A DNA stretch of 64,000 nucleotides from Puffinus mauretanicus (lineage: Eukaryota > Chordata > Aves > Procellariiformes > Procellariidae), in NCBI GenBank assembly GCA_023333565.1, contig JAJKFH010000044.1:248001-312000 (forward strand), read 5' to 3'. The position numbers were made by a program, and so were the translations under genes. Shown piece after piece: positions 36,301-50,470 of this stretch; position 1 is the first letter of the stretch; each line of letters begins with the position of its first letter. Below the pieces are notes generated by a model. The model saw only the letters and a list, made by a program, of their open reading frames with translations, was not told where the DNA came from and ran no database searches.

Positions 36301-39300
36301 AAAACAGCCAGAGTGGGACCCAAAACTGTCCACAGGCACAAACGATGCAAGAAACATTTTCTCAACAGGTACAAGGAGTAATTTTACGATTATGGGAATC
36401 CCAGACAGAGTCTGAGAAGGTGATGTCTTGCAAGGAGGAGGGCAGACTCCACTGCGTCTGCTGTGTTCCCTTCATAAGGGAAGGCTTTGCACAGAAAACT
36501 GGCACGGTGCCGGGGATGCCAGGTTGAAGATGAACCATTTTGCTCCAGTGATCCTGGAATTAAAGGAGATGTGAAAGATCACGCAGAAGAAGGCATGGAG
36601 GAGGACATAAGAGTCACACATTAGGCACAATTGTCTGATCACACTCCTGGGCAAACCTCAGCTCAACAGGCAATGCTGTCCACGGCCACCTGAACTCACC
36701 TGTTTGTCGGCCGGCGCAGGAAACAGCCGAAACCTTCCTGACTGGAGCTCTGCGGTGCGGAGGTGGGAGTGAGAAACCATCGTAACCTCAGGTTTCTGCT
36801 ACCATTTGCAAGCCAAACGCTCAGCTCCACACTGGGTTTTGTGCACAGCGCTCGCTCTCACCATCGTGCAGAGCACTGACGTATGAACAACAGCAACGTC
36901 CTAAACGGGCACTCCTCAAAGGAGAACGCAAGTTGACAGCTTTTACAATACCTACCCCGGCACCTGTAGAAGCACTATAAGATGAGGCTGCGTGTCCGCA
37001 CCTCGGGCCGCATACCTGTACTTCGGGCCACATGGTCGCAGCCGTCTGTCTCCTGGTCCAGCACTGGAGATCCCAAGGAGCTCCAGAGTGGGGGGAAGAG
37101 CGTGCCGAACCGCACGCATCCGCTGCCTGCCTGCGTCGCAGCCGCGCTAGTCCCTCGCCAGGGCTGGCTCCATGGCGTGCCCCAGGGAGAGCAGCGTGTA
37201 CCTTGACCAAGCGACACCCGAGGTGGCCTTTCCGGTGCTCATCAAACCGTCTCTGCCCGGCTGCTCATCTGTCATCCTCTTCACATTGACACGGACAGCT
37301 GTGCTATGAGAAATGCAAGTGAAGTGCTGCAGGAAAGGGCTCCTCACCCTGCTCTAAGGCAGATATTTTTATGGGCTGTGAATTTCAGGGTCTATTTCAG
37401 GATTCTGAGCAAGAGGTGTCACCGCCGGCTCAAGTGCTTAGTGTGGTCAAAGGCATGAATGTCTGTCACTGCCTCATGGCACACCTGGGAGACAAGAACC
37501 TCCACTTAGCTTTCTAATCTGCACACTCTACCAGGCGTCCATGTAGTTTTGTTGGGCAAGGATCAGTAAGTGACTGCAGGAGAGGGGAAGTGAAGCCAAG
37601 GTAAATCTCCCTACAGAGATATGACCTAGACCACGACAGCATTTATGGGACCCTGATTTACTAAACTGCCATTTAGAAATAAATATACAACTACAAAACC
37701 TGATTTTTCTAATCCCTACTACCATGCAAAATCAGAATTCATTTCCTCTGAAGCACTAACTGTCACCTATTTGCTTCACTGCTAACACACATGTAAAATA
37801 TTAGCTTTCCATCATGCTGTTTTTTTTTAAAAGCATCATGTCTACTCAAAGAATATACTGCAAACATTTTTCCTTCACCTTACCTCATTTAAAAAATTCC
37901 AGTCCATTTTAACTGAAACTGAGCCAGAAGCAATGAAAAACCTGGCAAAATTTCAGATTGGAAGATATTTGAACAGAAAGATTAAAACCAGCTTAAAAAA
38001 TTCTTCACTACGAGCAGTCTAGCTCAGTAAATGCCACTGGCGAGACTTCTACCCACCGTAAAGTAATAGCTCCATAAATGGGAAACAACACCACTTTACA
38101 ACAGCTGAGATTGCTACCCAGTGTCAGCAATGCTGAATTCCAGGCAATATTAGCAATTTCATGCCAAGCCATAAAGCGTGGTCTTATTTGGGGTGCAGAT
38201 ACCATAGCTAGGGAGCCTTATAAAAATGTGTAATAAATACCGCTTCATTGAAATGGCAATGATGATACGTTCATTGCTTCAGCACAGGGTCACTCCGTAT
38301 GGCTCACACCAGAAAGCTCTGGGGGTCCTGAGTGCCTTTGGCAATCTTACAGGGAGACTTCTGCATGCTGGTTAGGAGCCACATAAACATTAAACCAAGA
38401 CATAAAATTCTTAAAATACCAGATATTTTGAGCTGGAGCCCAGCCTCACAACCGGGGCATCTCTTTACCTCTCTCGGGTGCCTGGTCCCCCCTGTGAGGC
38501 TACCTGGCTGAATTTCCCACGGAGGCACCAGAGATGCCGTAGAGGTATGGGTGCACAACGCCAGCGCCTGTGCCCAGCTCTTGCTGGGATGGAAAGCGGC
38601 CGTGCATGCCCTGGAGCAGCAGGCAGTCCGGGGAAGCTGCAGCCTTATGTCCTGGAGGTGTAGCCTAATGACCCTCCCAAAACAGCATGTCATCCAAGAG
38701 ATCGCTCTGTCCAAACTCCTGCCAAACTGAGGCCACTCTCTAGGCAGGCAGACAAGAATTGTAGTGCCAAAATGAGCCTACAAAGGAGGAGGTGCTTAAT
38801 CATTCTGGCCTTGCATTAGGGCACTTGTTTGGGAGAAGCAGGTAAAAACTGGGATTATGGACCAGCCTTCCAGATTTAGTGTGTGTTTCAAAGTTGGCCA
38901 TCTTTAGATAAAATTAAAAGCTGTCCTTGAGCCAAAATCCCCACTGAACAAGGTGCCATGAGCACTGCTCCCTTCTCCGCTTCTGGCCTTGTGCCCACCT
39001 GTACAGCGTGCAGGGTGCAGGCGGCTTGCACCAGGGTATGCGGTGTCGGGGTTATTGCAGTCCCTCCTGTGCTCAGGAAAACCCCCGGCACCGGCGTCTG
39101 TTTTCTGCTCCGAGACTTTGGAGATGCAGGCAATTGTGCTGAAGGTGAGCACCACTCCTGTAGCATCAGATGAAGCGAAGCACCAACAGCATGCTGGCAA
39201 GTGTGCAGGCACTTTATGAATTTTGGTACACACAGCTTAGCCGAGTTTAAGCACACTGGACCCATCTTTGCCTGCAGGAGCATAAGTCACCTCCCTGCAG

Positions 39301-42300
39301 CTGGCCACGCTCTTACCGGACCAGAGCAGCGTTTGCTGGCAGACACCAGGGCTGGACGGCTCACGCTGCTGCACTGAGCTCTACGAGGACTCAGCCCTGA
39401 GCCTGCTGAAAAGCTCTGGGGGGACGGGTGCTTTCCCAGAAAAGGGCCAGCGCTCAGGACTGCCGGGCAGCACTGCCAGCCCGGCCCTGCTGCTGGCACA
39501 GCCACAGAGCAAGGAATGACAGCCTCTGCCACACACCGTCCTATGTAACTGAGGTAGTTTATGGCAAAACAACAGTATAACCCTAGGAAGGCACTTTGGA
39601 TTCAGAACTAAAGTCCAGCATGCACAATCACCAGTGGGAGGCAAGGTGAATTCATAAGACAGAAGGCATAAAAACCTGTAGTAGCAAGCCAGGAATAACG
39701 TGCCCCCACACAGGCAGTTTTCTACTCCCAGTTAGAAATGCCCACACAACCTGACAGGAGCTGTAATACCCCTGCCATAACTCCTGTGAGCAGCAGTCCT
39801 TGTGCCTTGGCCAGAAGCATCACTCCTCTGCATGTCCCTGGATGCTGAGTACATGCTGCACGTGCACAGGGAGTTCCCCAGGTTCGTTACCTGATGGGCA
39901 GTAATGACTTCCTTTACAGTTCATCACTTCATTGCTTGGTCCCTGCTTCTTTTTGCTGTGAGTCAGGCCTGCAGCCAATGTCAGTTTTAAATACTCTGGA
40001 CTGGCAAAACTGAAATCATCTTCTGATTCCCTGCACTACAGCATCCTTGTGCCTTGCCAGGGCACCCAGCTCTGCGGCACCTCTGGAGCAGAGCACACTC
40101 CCCACTGAGAAGCACAGTCAGTATTGACCAGCCGCCGCTCTGCCTGCCTCTCATCTATCATCTATAAATAAATGTGTACCTGCTCACATTTACAGAAACA
40201 GCGATGCTGTGAGAAACACGAGTGAATCACTACGGGGAGGGCATCATTACGAACGGGTGCCTCCACCCTGCCTAGAGCAGACTACCAGTTTTATGGCTCC
40301 TCCAAACCAACCGTTACATTAAATCACATCCTCCTTGTTTAATCGCACTCTTTCCAACATCTCTGCATACAAGAGAGCATCTCCAGGCCCCTCCAGACTA
40401 ATTCACAGCATTTGTTTCTGCCTTCATCCTGCTCAGCTCTGTTCAATGCAGGTTGCCCAATAATGCTCACAATATTCAGACTAAACTGTGCCACTGATGG
40501 ATACAAAGGCACCGGGATATCTTCACTGCTACTCACTACGCTGTCTTTTACATTGCCAAACTGCCTGTTTAATTTCTGGCAGTACCTGCGCAGCGGGCAA
40601 AGCCTCCCCCGAGGTGGCTGCAATGACATCTCGGCTCCTGCCCGGCACTCACGCAGGCGCGTCAGGCAGAGGTTGCAGGTGGAGCACTGAGAAACAGTGC
40701 TGAAATGGCTCAGAGATGGTGCGAAGGGTGATGGGCAACACAGCAGGTAAATACGCAGAGACAGGCAGCAGGAGGCTGAAGATGAAGGAGAGAAGTTACC
40801 GCAGCAGGGCCGAGGGACATCACCTACAGCTCCTCAGAGACAGGAGCAAAGCACAGCAATTCTGCTGTCTCCTATAACTCAAGGACTGAAGTCAAGAGCA
40901 TTAACTCACTCCCCAATGTGAAGCACTCAGAGATCACAGCTGGATGATGCTGGAGAGGAGGAAAAAATTGTTTTACTAACATATTTGGGAAAAGCAGCTG
41001 GATGCACAGAGGACGTGGATAGCCACAAGTTGAGAGTCGTGACACATCACTATCCAGAAAATATATCGCTGGAACCAGCCCAGCACACACCAGGGCACCG
41101 CATCAGAGAAGACAGCCATGCCACCTGACCGTCTAGGGCAACGCAGTTTCCTTCCTGGCAAACCTTTGCTTGGGACAGCATCACCCACCCGCTCGAATGC
41201 TTTCATCGCTGTCTGCTCTCCAGGTCCCCAGCGAGGAGGTGCAGGCTGCTCGCGCCAGCAGAGCCTCGCAACGCTCATCGGCACACCGGGCACTGCCTTC
41301 ACGCCTGGCCCGCTGCTCTGAGCCATGCGGCCGCTCGCATCCTGCCAGGAACACATATCAATGCCAAAACTCGCCCTGGGTCTTCTGAGGACATCCCCTC
41401 CCCGAACCTGCACGGGGACAAAGGAATGCCCAGGTGCGCCCCGTGGGCACGGCGAGAGGAGCAGGGGCTGTTCTGTTAACAGGACACACAAATGGCAAGT
41501 GAGGGACAAGAAACTCACACTGAGACCCTGCAGCAGAAGGCAGAGCCCCCCTTAAAAAAAAAAGGTTAAAAAATTAAAAGAGGAAAGAAAGAACCACAAG
41601 CAGAAATATTCTGTGGATTGAAAAGCTCGTTTGGGAGATCAACATCACAGTGATGGACTGGGAGCGGTGTACCGGGAAGGATGCTGGCGGTCCTCCGGCA
41701 CAGCCAGGACATCCGCGGGACTCACCTGCCCGTGGGCTGGCACAGGCAAAGCGCGGCCGCCTCCGCTCAGACCCTCCCGGGGTACCCCCTGCTGAGGGAA
41801 GGCTGGACACCCTGGAGAGGCCCGTGGGGGTAAGATGGTCGTGAGAAAACATCCTCCTCGTCAGCCAGCTGACAGTCAAATGACAAGTGTAAATCACAAG
41901 CAGTAAATCGCAACAAGGCATACATCACAATGAAGTACAAAGTGGGAGAAATGAAGCCACGGGAGTTGCATGGCGCAGCTAGGTGTGAAGGAAAGCACAT
42001 TTCCTTCTGGTAGCTTTAAATGTCACCTCCTAATTTCACTGATGCTTCCCCTCCTCCGGACCTGCCGCCCCGGCCCGTCGCTGCTCCACTGGCAGACCCC
42101 TCCTCAGCAGCGGTGCCGCCCGCCCCGAGACGCTGCTCGTGTCCTCTGCTCGGCTGGGGCGACCAGGGCTGCACTCCAGCCAGCTAACAGGGTCCCACTG
42201 AGTGACAGAATAGCATCGTCATGTTATTGACATAATTTTCCATCTTATTTTATACACGCTGATGTTTTGTTCTGTATTTTAATGAGTGAGTCCTCATAAA

Positions 42301-42736
42301 AAGGCAGATTTTTCATGGCAGCGCTGACAAGGAAGCCTATGGGACTGCAGTTAATTTAAAATCCAGCAAAATGTAGAAGCTGTCTGAATTTACTCCTTGC
42401 AGTACGCATTGCCTGTATCTATTAACAAACTCCATCGGCCTTTGAAGCCTCACAGTTTCCTCTAGTACAAAATAACTAAGCCAGGGACCAGCAATGCGGA
42501 GACGCAGAGCAAGGGAGGCACAAAGACCAGCTCTGGAGGGTTTGCAGGGGCTCCAGAGCCCCAGGCTGTCCTGAATTAGGATTCTGGAAGATGTGGAGAG
42601 CTGCTGCCTGGTCGCAGGAATCAGTAGCGAACGCCAAGAGCAGCCCCAGCTCGGGTAAAAGTAGGGACTGGCATACTGCCCTGAAAGGCTGTCAGCCCGA
42701 CTTAAACAACAGCGTGAGTTTTTGCTATATTGTTGC
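36301..42736. other. Intronic sequence without recognised gene
   Basis: Mixed unique-looking sequence. 36930-37260 is moderately CpG-rich. 37700-38270 and 42200-42480 are AT-rich and look unique. No exon or clear retroposon was found beyond the start of this stretch. Confidence 0.55.
41554..41563. repeat. Short poly-A tract
   Basis: Ten adenines, followed by further A-rich sequence to about 41590. Confidence 0.8.
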
Positions 42737-43132
42737 TGAGGGAACTGGGGTTGTTCAGCCTGGAGAAGAGGAGGCTGAGGGGAGACCTCATCGCTCTACA
42801 ACTCCCTGAAATGAGGTTGTAGCGAGGTGGGGGTTGGTCTCTTCTGCCAAGTAACAAGCGATAGGACGAGAGGAAATGGCCTCAAGTTGCGCCAAGGGAG
42901 GTTTAGACTGGACATTAGGAGAAATTTCTTTACTGAAAGAGTGGTCAGGCCTTGGAACAGGCTGCCCAGGGAAGTGGTGGAGTCACCAACCCTGGAAGTA
43001 TTTAAAAGACGTGTAGATGAGGCGTTTAGGGACATGGTTTAGTGGGCATGGTGGTGTTGGGTTGACGGCTGGACTCAATGATCTTAGAGGTCTTTTCCAA
43101 CCTTAATGATTCTATGATTCTATGATTCTATG
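42737..43132 (+). mobile_element. CR1 non-LTR retroposon, short 3' copy
   Basis: About 396 bp. It starts abruptly at gctgagggaactggggttgt and ends in three GATTCTAT-type octamers. A frame from 42827 encodes the tail of CR1 ORF2 ([35 protein letters not shown]). It is very similar to the copies at 18250 and 54066 in the overlapping part. It is opposite in orientation to SHANK3. The strong 5' truncation is typical of incomplete reverse transcription. Confidence 0.95.
43108..43132 (+). repeat. CR1 3' octamer repeats
   Basis: Three GATTCTAT-type units ending the CR1 copy at 42737-43132. Confidence 0.9.
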
Positions 43133-45784
43133 TCACTGCAGTAGTCATTTTTAATGTGGATAATGTCTTTTCTCTTACATAAGGTTCATGGCATCGCCCT
43201 GCATCATACCCATAACTGCCTAGTTTCCATATTAACCTCACACAAGGGGAACCTAATGAAAGCTCTCAAAACCCTTAAGCGTTAGCTCCGGTCAGCGGTC
43301 CACTTCACTTTACCCTCTCTCTCTGTTTCCCCACTCCCGTCTCCTGTTTGGCCTTTGCTCCTCATCTCCATCATTCATCTGCTGCTCCCAGCCCTGTACT
43401 ATCAAAAAGATCAAAATGCTGTCTGGGGGGAAAAAAACCCACTCTAATATGTTATTTGTACATCATTGTAACATTTATAATGTAAAGTTTTAATGTTTTG
43501 GACTGGTGAAATTGAAACCCCTGCTAACAAAATCCCATTACAGTTTAAGCCCTTCTCCCCTCACGTAGCCACCACCTGTTAAACATAAATATGTTGCATA
43601 ACCCCGCTGACACTTGCCGTGACAGTACTCTGCTCAGGGTGACACGGTTTCTCTTCCCAAACCTTGATTTGTCCTGCCAGCTCAGTGGGAGAGGGCAGTA
43701 AAGGAATTCTCCCTGGGGAGACTCTCTATCCCGCCTGTTGCACTGGGACCTCACCTTGGCTGAAGACGTCAGATCCTACCAGCATCCACGCAAATTCCTC
43801 CTTTGGAAGACGGGTTCACCTTGCTCTTGGCTGCTCACGCTGTCTTCCCCAAACCCAGATTCCCACTCCCAGTGGTCCCTTTACTCTCGGATATTCCCCT
43901 AGACCAGCTCCGCTGCCTTATTGATGATCTCCTCTTCCAAAGATCCTGCCTCGAGCAGCTCTGCCTGGATCGCCCTTACGGATGTTGTTACAGCTTTTGA
44001 TTTTTCAGGCCTTTCTGATGAATTTCTGTTATCTTTCTGAAACTCCCCTTCTGAAGTTGCCACAGCAAGTGTTTTCAGTGTCTCTCCTTCCTCAAGATGC
44101 TGAGCCCAGTAAAAGGGTTGTCGTTCACTACTCCACATTTTCTGAAAGGCGGCTATTTCTGTAACTCCGTGCACAGGCAGCGCCAGCGCGATGTGCAGGT
44201 AAACGCGGCGCAGCCTCTCCTCCAATGCACTCTGGAGGCAGTGGTTCCCGGGGGGATTGCCGACGGAGCATGAGCCACCCCCAAGAGCTCCTGGCCTGGG
44301 ACACAGGCCATGGGGCTCTCACCGTTAAGCCCTTCCCCACCAAAGAGCCACCCCACCACCGGGCTCTGGCAGCCTTCCCATTCCCGCACCCCCAGGCTTC
44401 GGGGTTTGTCTCCACAGCAGCTCTGGATCACGTCAGACGTTCGAACTTCAGCTCCTCAGACTCTGCCAAACTTTCCCAAATACTGCTCCAAGCATCCCAG
44501 ACCTAATGACCTCTTCCACATGTCAGATCAGATTTAAAGGTAGCCCGTCGTGTTTCCTCACTCTACCATCACGCCAAGACCTTCCTCCACTGCCGGGCAC
44601 TCCTGTTCACCCGGGACTAAACAGCTCTCCAGGAAGGTCCTGCAAACCCTGCCGCGCTTCAGAAATCCTGCAGTATAGTTTTCAGACACAAAATTCAATG
44701 TTTTAACCAACAGAATATGTGAAAGCCTGTCAAAACGCTCTGCTATTTATTCAGGTGGTGAATTATATTTATTGTAAGAAAGAGCTGCGTGCATCACTTG
44801 CTGCCTTTGAACCGCTGCAGATTTTTGCACATATTTGGTAAGAACACCCCAGACGAAAACCAGGATTATCGTCACGAGGGGTGGCCCTTCAGTCTTGGAG
44901 GTAGGGCAGGCATCTGCACCCCAGCAGAGGACTGTGTTCTGCTGGGCGTCTCAGCTCGTCTGATCTAGTCCCAATTTAATTTTGCCCAACTAAAATAAAT
45001 ATTCCTGAAGCTTCGCTGGTATCCCAAATTGACAGCATTTATTCTTACGGGAACTTTGAGGCAAACAGAAAAAGCTATTACAGAGGCAAGCACGTCTGGC
45101 AGGGAGGTAATCTCACTTGAATATTGCTCAGATTCTCTCTTGGTTTATCAAAACCTAAAAGGCATTTGTCCTAGTTACTTCAGGCACGCTTTGGTGTACA
45201 TGGAGGGGAGCAGCACGTCTCAGAGACATTTTGTGGTGCGAGCGGTTACTCGCATGTTTAAGGTGAGACTCTGTCCTGAGAAGACGTTCTGCCAAAGCAG
45301 GTTTCTCTCCTGCAGCGGGCAGATGGCGGAGGAGAGCTGGCTCCGGGATGCATAGGGGGTCTGCAGCGGGGTCCTGCCGGGAGCAGCCATAGCAGCCGCC
45401 CTGCGAGGGCCAGCGAGCCGGGAGCCCGGGGCGAGGGCAGGGCACTGGCCCCACGGACAGGGGCGCAGTCCCGGGGCACAAAGACGACGGGCCGGCAGGA
45501 ACAGTGATCCCAGGACTGCCAGGCAAGCCCTGGGCACAAGGCGGGTCCCAGAGCCCACCAGGCACCGGCACACCACGGCATAGCTGGGGACCAGCGATGA
45601 GGTCCTGAGCCCAGAGGCAGCTCCCCAGCCAAGGGGCTGCCCCCGAGGAGGCTTCCCGCACCCTCTTGACTCGGCCCCTTCCCAGAGCCCGACCCTGGCT
45701 GTGGCTGGGGCAGCCTGAGCCCTCAGCGAAGGGCAGGAGCACACCTGGAGGGAAGAGATGAGGCCCTTCCAGCTGCTTTACCAA

Positions 45785-45870
45785 CAAATTTTTGGAGCCC
45801 ACTTTTCTCCTTTAGATGGGAGGGCTAGACCAGACGACCTCCAGATGTCCCTTCCAACTTAAATTACTCT
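45785..45870 (+). mobile_element. Short old CR1 3'-end fragment
   Basis: The stretch gggagggctagaccagacga followed by cctccagatgtcccttccaa and aaattactctg is the degraded CR1 terminal block. Only about 85 bp are recognisable. Confidence 0.6.
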
Positions 45871-46477
45871 GCAAATCTGCAGCTCCTCTGCAAACACCCC
45901 TTATTTTCTGCACCAGGTCTCCAGTCTGACAACTGGGGACTCGGTCTCCTCACTGTGCGTTTCTCCACAAAGCACCGTCCATCTAATTGCTTACTGGTGG
46001 AGTTGTCTTGGACTACGGTGTCACGCTAGGAGAAAGAGATCCCCTACCTATGCTCTTCATTATCCCACCTTAAAATAAAACATCATACCTGAAGTGCCGG
46101 GCATGGCGCTGGCATTGCTGCCCTGCTCAGCACTATCAGCTGAGCTGCAAACAGTGCAGAAGGACCGTAAGCAGCCTGGTGACCCCAGGAGCATCCAGAG
46201 AAGTGGGTGGCCCTTGCACCATCCACCTTCAGGTTCCCCCCCCATCGGCCCCAGGGATTTATTTTTGAGAAGCTGCCATAGGGGGATCGAGGCCACAGCT
46301 GAGACGCAGAGGGGACTCAAATCAACAGCTGGTGCCAAGCTGCAAACCGCGGCACAGAGGAGAGAATGAAACAAATTGTGGTAATTTCTTCTCAAATCCC
46401 TGATGCAGGTAGAACAAATCAAATGGATCTAACCCTTTCAAAAGCCAGGAATGGAAAACAAATCGTCTAAGGCCTTT

Positions 46478-46494
46478 AATAAATAAATAAATAA
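46478..46494. repeat. (AAAT)n microsatellite
   Basis: About four AAAT units (aataaataaataaataaa). Confidence 0.8.
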
Positions 46495-46939
46495 ACCCGT
46501 GACTTAGTACTTAGGGCAAAGATCTCATTCACATTGCTGAGGAAAAAAAGGGCTTGGGAATAGTGAATCAGTTCATATTGTTGAAAGTAATAATACGAAA
46601 AAAAGAGATTGGGACAAGGCATTTATTTTATTAAACCCCCCAAGGAGAGGTCAAGAATATTAGAAATAAAGTCCCCAGGTTCCAGTTGATGCAGTAACTG
46701 CAGTTTTAGCAATTTCAGAAAAAGGATGTTTGTTCAAGGTGGCAAAGTGCCAAGAATCTTCAGGGGAGGTGCTAGAAAAGGATGCTCTCTGTATTTACTT
46801 GCCACTGAAGAGCACTGAGCTCAATGCAGTTTTTATGGAGAGTATCTGCCTGAACAGGACTCTACCAGCCAGCCACGCATCAGCAATTCCCATTCCCTTT
46901 TGCAGAGATGCTCACGGATAGGACCAACGGAGGAGGTAT

Positions 46940-47070
46940 TTCACGGAATGGGGAGGATAATCCCTGGTTTCCTCAGCACGTGTCCTGCTCTTCAGGCACA
47001 TGCCAGGGGCAGGTATCAGACAAGATACCGGGCTTGGCAGATACCCATTCTCATCCAGTGTCTTACGCTA
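46940..47070 (+). mobile_element. Old CR1 3'-end fragment
   Basis: The stretch gataccgggcttggcagata followed by cccattctcatccagtgtct resembles the 3' end of ancient CR1 (gggctagatggacc, then cattcttatg). It is short and diverged, in plus orientation. Confidence 0.45.
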
Positions 47071-47439
47071 CGCCCCTCTGATGCTAGCTTATGGGACTTA
47101 GGGATAATAAGAGATTGCATTTATCCAGAGATCTATTGGGGAAGGATCAGGACATTGACTGTCCAGCAAGCTCTTGGACGATATTCATGACGATTTATTT
47201 TTATAGAGAAGGTGCAGAAAACAGCCATAGAAGCTCTTCTAGCGCTTTGATTCCAAATGGCTGAAAATGCGAAGGCAGAGGTAATGTTGGCAGGAACAAT
47301 CATGCAATGATAAGTCTTCGGCACTTCTTAGGAAGAAAGTGAGAAAGACCAGCAAAATATGACCTCTGCGTTTTGAGGCCATCGTCTATACGTTCTTGAA
47401 TACTGGAGGCAAGGTTTCATGAAAGGTCAGCCCAGGGTG

Positions 47440-47490
47440 GGACAGATGGCCTCCAGAGGTCCCTTTTAACCCAAACTGTTACATGATCCC
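47440..47490 (+). mobile_element. CR1 3'-end scrap
   Basis: The stretch gacagatggcctccagaggt followed by cccttttaacccaaactgtt is a decayed CR1 terminal block. It ends just before another old CR1 piece that starts near 47690. Confidence 0.6.
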
Positions 47491-47689
47491 AGGATGGGGA
47501 AGACGAAGGAAGACAGACTTCAGACCTATCCCAACATGGAGGATGTATAAGTAGTGGAGTAAGAAACCAGCTAATCATAAGATAATCATTGACTTCAAAC
47601 ACCCTACATTAACTGGAAAACAGGAGTGATTGCTATGGACAGATGTAAAGGAAAAGCACAAGCCAACAGAAGCAAACATCTGGTCAGCA

Positions 47690-48660
47690 CAAGAATGAGA
47701 GGAAATGCCAGCATGGAGAGAAGCAGGTATTCATTCTGTAAATACACTAACAGCAAGAAAAAGATCCCAGGAACTGCTGGTAATTGTTGGTGCTCTTTTG
47801 GCTAACTGCAGAGAGGGAAAACTTTCAATGGATGAAACTAAAAAGACCTATGTGCTTCATATTTGTTTGTCTTTAAATCAGAGATCAACTGTGAGATTTC
47901 AGGGGCAGAGACTTAAGATTCTACCTGGAAACCAGAAGCAGGAATTAATTAAGAATATTTGGATATGCCTGACTACACATCTGGTAGGAAGTTTAACAAC
48001 AAATTGAAGCAATCTAAGAACACCTAAGGTCGTCTTTGAAGGCTCTTGTTATATAGAGTGTGTCCAAAAGAGTGGAAAATAGCAAATGGCCAAAAAGGGG
48101 GAAAAAGAAAAGCTAAAGAAATACTGTCACTTCACGTCTTGGAAAAAAACATTGGAACAAATAACAAGCCAAAGTCTTTGTACTTGCCTAGAAGGAAGCA
48201 AAGCTGTAATAGTCAGAAGGGGTTTACCAAGGACAGACGGTGAGAGGAGCTGGCTGCTGAGGAGCAGCCGCACACCTCGGCCTTTGCTGGGCTCCTCACA
48301 GCCCCACAGCTGCCCGAGACCACCCGACTGCGGGGCAGGAGAATGACGCTCCGATGCCTCCCTGTCAAAGGGTGGGGGTATCCAGGGGCTGACCTGGGGC
48401 AGTGTTTCCTTTAGCAAAATGAACGATGGATTGGAGAAGATCCTTGCTAAATCTACAGGCAGTGCAAAGGGGCTGCGAAATACTCCAAAGAACAGGATTA
48501 GGGTTTAAATGGATCCTGATAAACTGAAGGTACTAAATCTACACAGGAATCATCGACTGCACAAGGATTCAGATAGGGAAACACTGGTTATGTGGTGGGT
48601 TTTGAGGGGGAAAAAACGTGGAGGCTATCACACGCTGATTGTGAGTCACACATCACACCA
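47690..48660 (+). mobile_element. Old CR1 coding-region relic, interrupted
   Basis: Several blocks are in CR1 order: gctaactgcagagagggaaa (47801), tggaaaatagcaaatggcca (48072), then ggaaaaaaacattggaacaa (48140). A 3' block follows around gcaaaggggctgcgaaatac (48465), ggatcctgataaactgaagg (48511) and cgactgcacaaggattcaga (48554). The middle (about 48240-48400) is GC-richer and may be an insertion or unrelated DNA. No coding frame survives. It is opposite in orientation to SHANK3. Confidence 0.55.
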
Positions 48661-50282
48661 TTTCATAAAACGCTATATGATGAGCTATCAAAACTACAGG
48701 CTGAAAAACATGCAATGCAATTCTGCTGCCGCACTCCTCTGCTGCTGTGTGCCTGCTCCGGGCACCGCACTGCCGGGAAGGAGTGGGACGGCGGCAGCCT
48801 GGAGAGGAGCCATGGCAGGAGCTCAGAGAAAACGGACCTTTGGGAAGGACAAGGCCATGGGGGCAAACAGCCGACAGGAGAGACACCGAGGAAAACACGG
48901 CAAGTAGTCTTCAGGGTGCGCAAGACTGCTGTGAGGGGGAAGTGAGCAAGCTCTTCACCACATCTATGCAGAGTAAACATGGCATAACAAACTAGAGGAA
49001 GAAATATTCAGATCAGACATCAGAAAACTTCCTAGTGGTGAGGACAGAGAGAGGCAGGAATGAAGAAAATGCCAGGGCATGTCCGTCACCGGGGTTTCCC
49101 AAGAACAGGCAGGATGAGCACAGTCAGCATTCTGTGGGTTAGACCCTTCCCACAGGTCCTCCCTGGACCCCCGATGATCCACAACACAACTGGGGGGTTC
49201 AGAGCCAACTGCATCGGCAACAGCCTCCCCCAGGGCTCGCTCCCAGGAGCAGGTTATTAGCACAAACGCAGCCGATCATCAAAGGGCATTTGGGGACACA
49301 CTGCGCGAGGCTCACCCAAGCCACGCTGGGGTGGATTAACCGCAGGCATCACCCAGGTCCTTTGCTCCAGGCTCCTTGCAGCCCTGCCTGTCCCACTCTA
49401 GAGAGGCTCCTGGCCACGGTCCATCCCTCGCTGCGGGGATGGTCGACCCCGGGATCGCACCCACCACCCCTGCTCCAGGGTCAGACCTGTGCTACCACGC
49501 TCAGCCTCCCCCCGCCAGCCAGGACCCCCAGACCACCACTCAGCCTCCGTGGAGGTCGGAGAGCTGCAGACCACAGGAGGACTCACCCACCAGAACCGCT
49601 GGCGTGGCTGAACTTGCGAGAGCAACACAGACAAATAACTGCTCCTGCTGTTAGTACAGCTGAATGCTAGCACTGAGGCAGTAGCTAAGGGCCAGGTGAC
49701 AGGTATGCAAGGTGCTTCTGCTCATCGTTTCCAGAAAAAATGAAACGCTGATGCTAAACCAGTTTTCATTTAAATCCTCTTTGCCATCCTGAATATATTT
49801 GCAAAACAATCAGAATTTTGCTGAGAGTTTTCGCCCTCAGAATAAAGAATTTTGGGGCAACATTGCAGACACTAAATTTTCTTGATATTTACTCTAACAA
49901 AAGTAGAGTCAATTTTTCTGCAAGACTTTTCAAGGAAGATGTGAGAGGACTCTGCATGTTTATGGATGCCTTGTCACTTACCACAAAGGGAAGGCTTTCT
50001 TGTTTGAAAATAAAACATCCCTGGGAACTAAGTATTCAGATGAGATAGGGATCACTGCACGGCTCTTCCCCAGCCCCGGAGTAAATAAAGCTCTGTCAAA
50101 CCAACACAAACACACTGGGAACTGACCGGGAGAGCGATAAGGCCAAACAACAAATGAAAGAAATACTGGGTCAAACAAAATACCACTATTAATCAGCTGC
50201 TCTAAGCACTTGTTAGCGCACAGCTTCATGCTGAACAGCAACAGTGTGTGCATACATCTGTGTAATTTAAAAGAATACCAGC

Positions 50283-50470
50283 CCGCGCGACTTGGAGCGC
50301 GGCACACACCCAACAGCCCCAGCTATCACGGGGTGGTGGTGATGCAGGGGCAGCCGCGGGAAGGGCGCATGTGGCAGAGCCGTGGTGGCAACGCGGCGGC
50401 AGCCGCGGGCAGGGCCGGCAGAGCTGACACCCTCCCCAGGCATCACTGGGAGCCCCCGCGGCTGGGACAG
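50283..50470. other. Small CpG cluster in the intron
   Basis: About 190 bp with dense CpG (gcccgcgcgac, gagcgcggc, cgcggcggcagccgcgggc), next to AT-rich DNA on the left. The open frames over it are composition effects. It may be regulatory. Confidence 0.4.

Noticed and set aside
45155..45802. Minus-strand open frame of 215 codons
   Set aside because: It is GC-rich with no domain and includes CR1 scrap sequence at one end.
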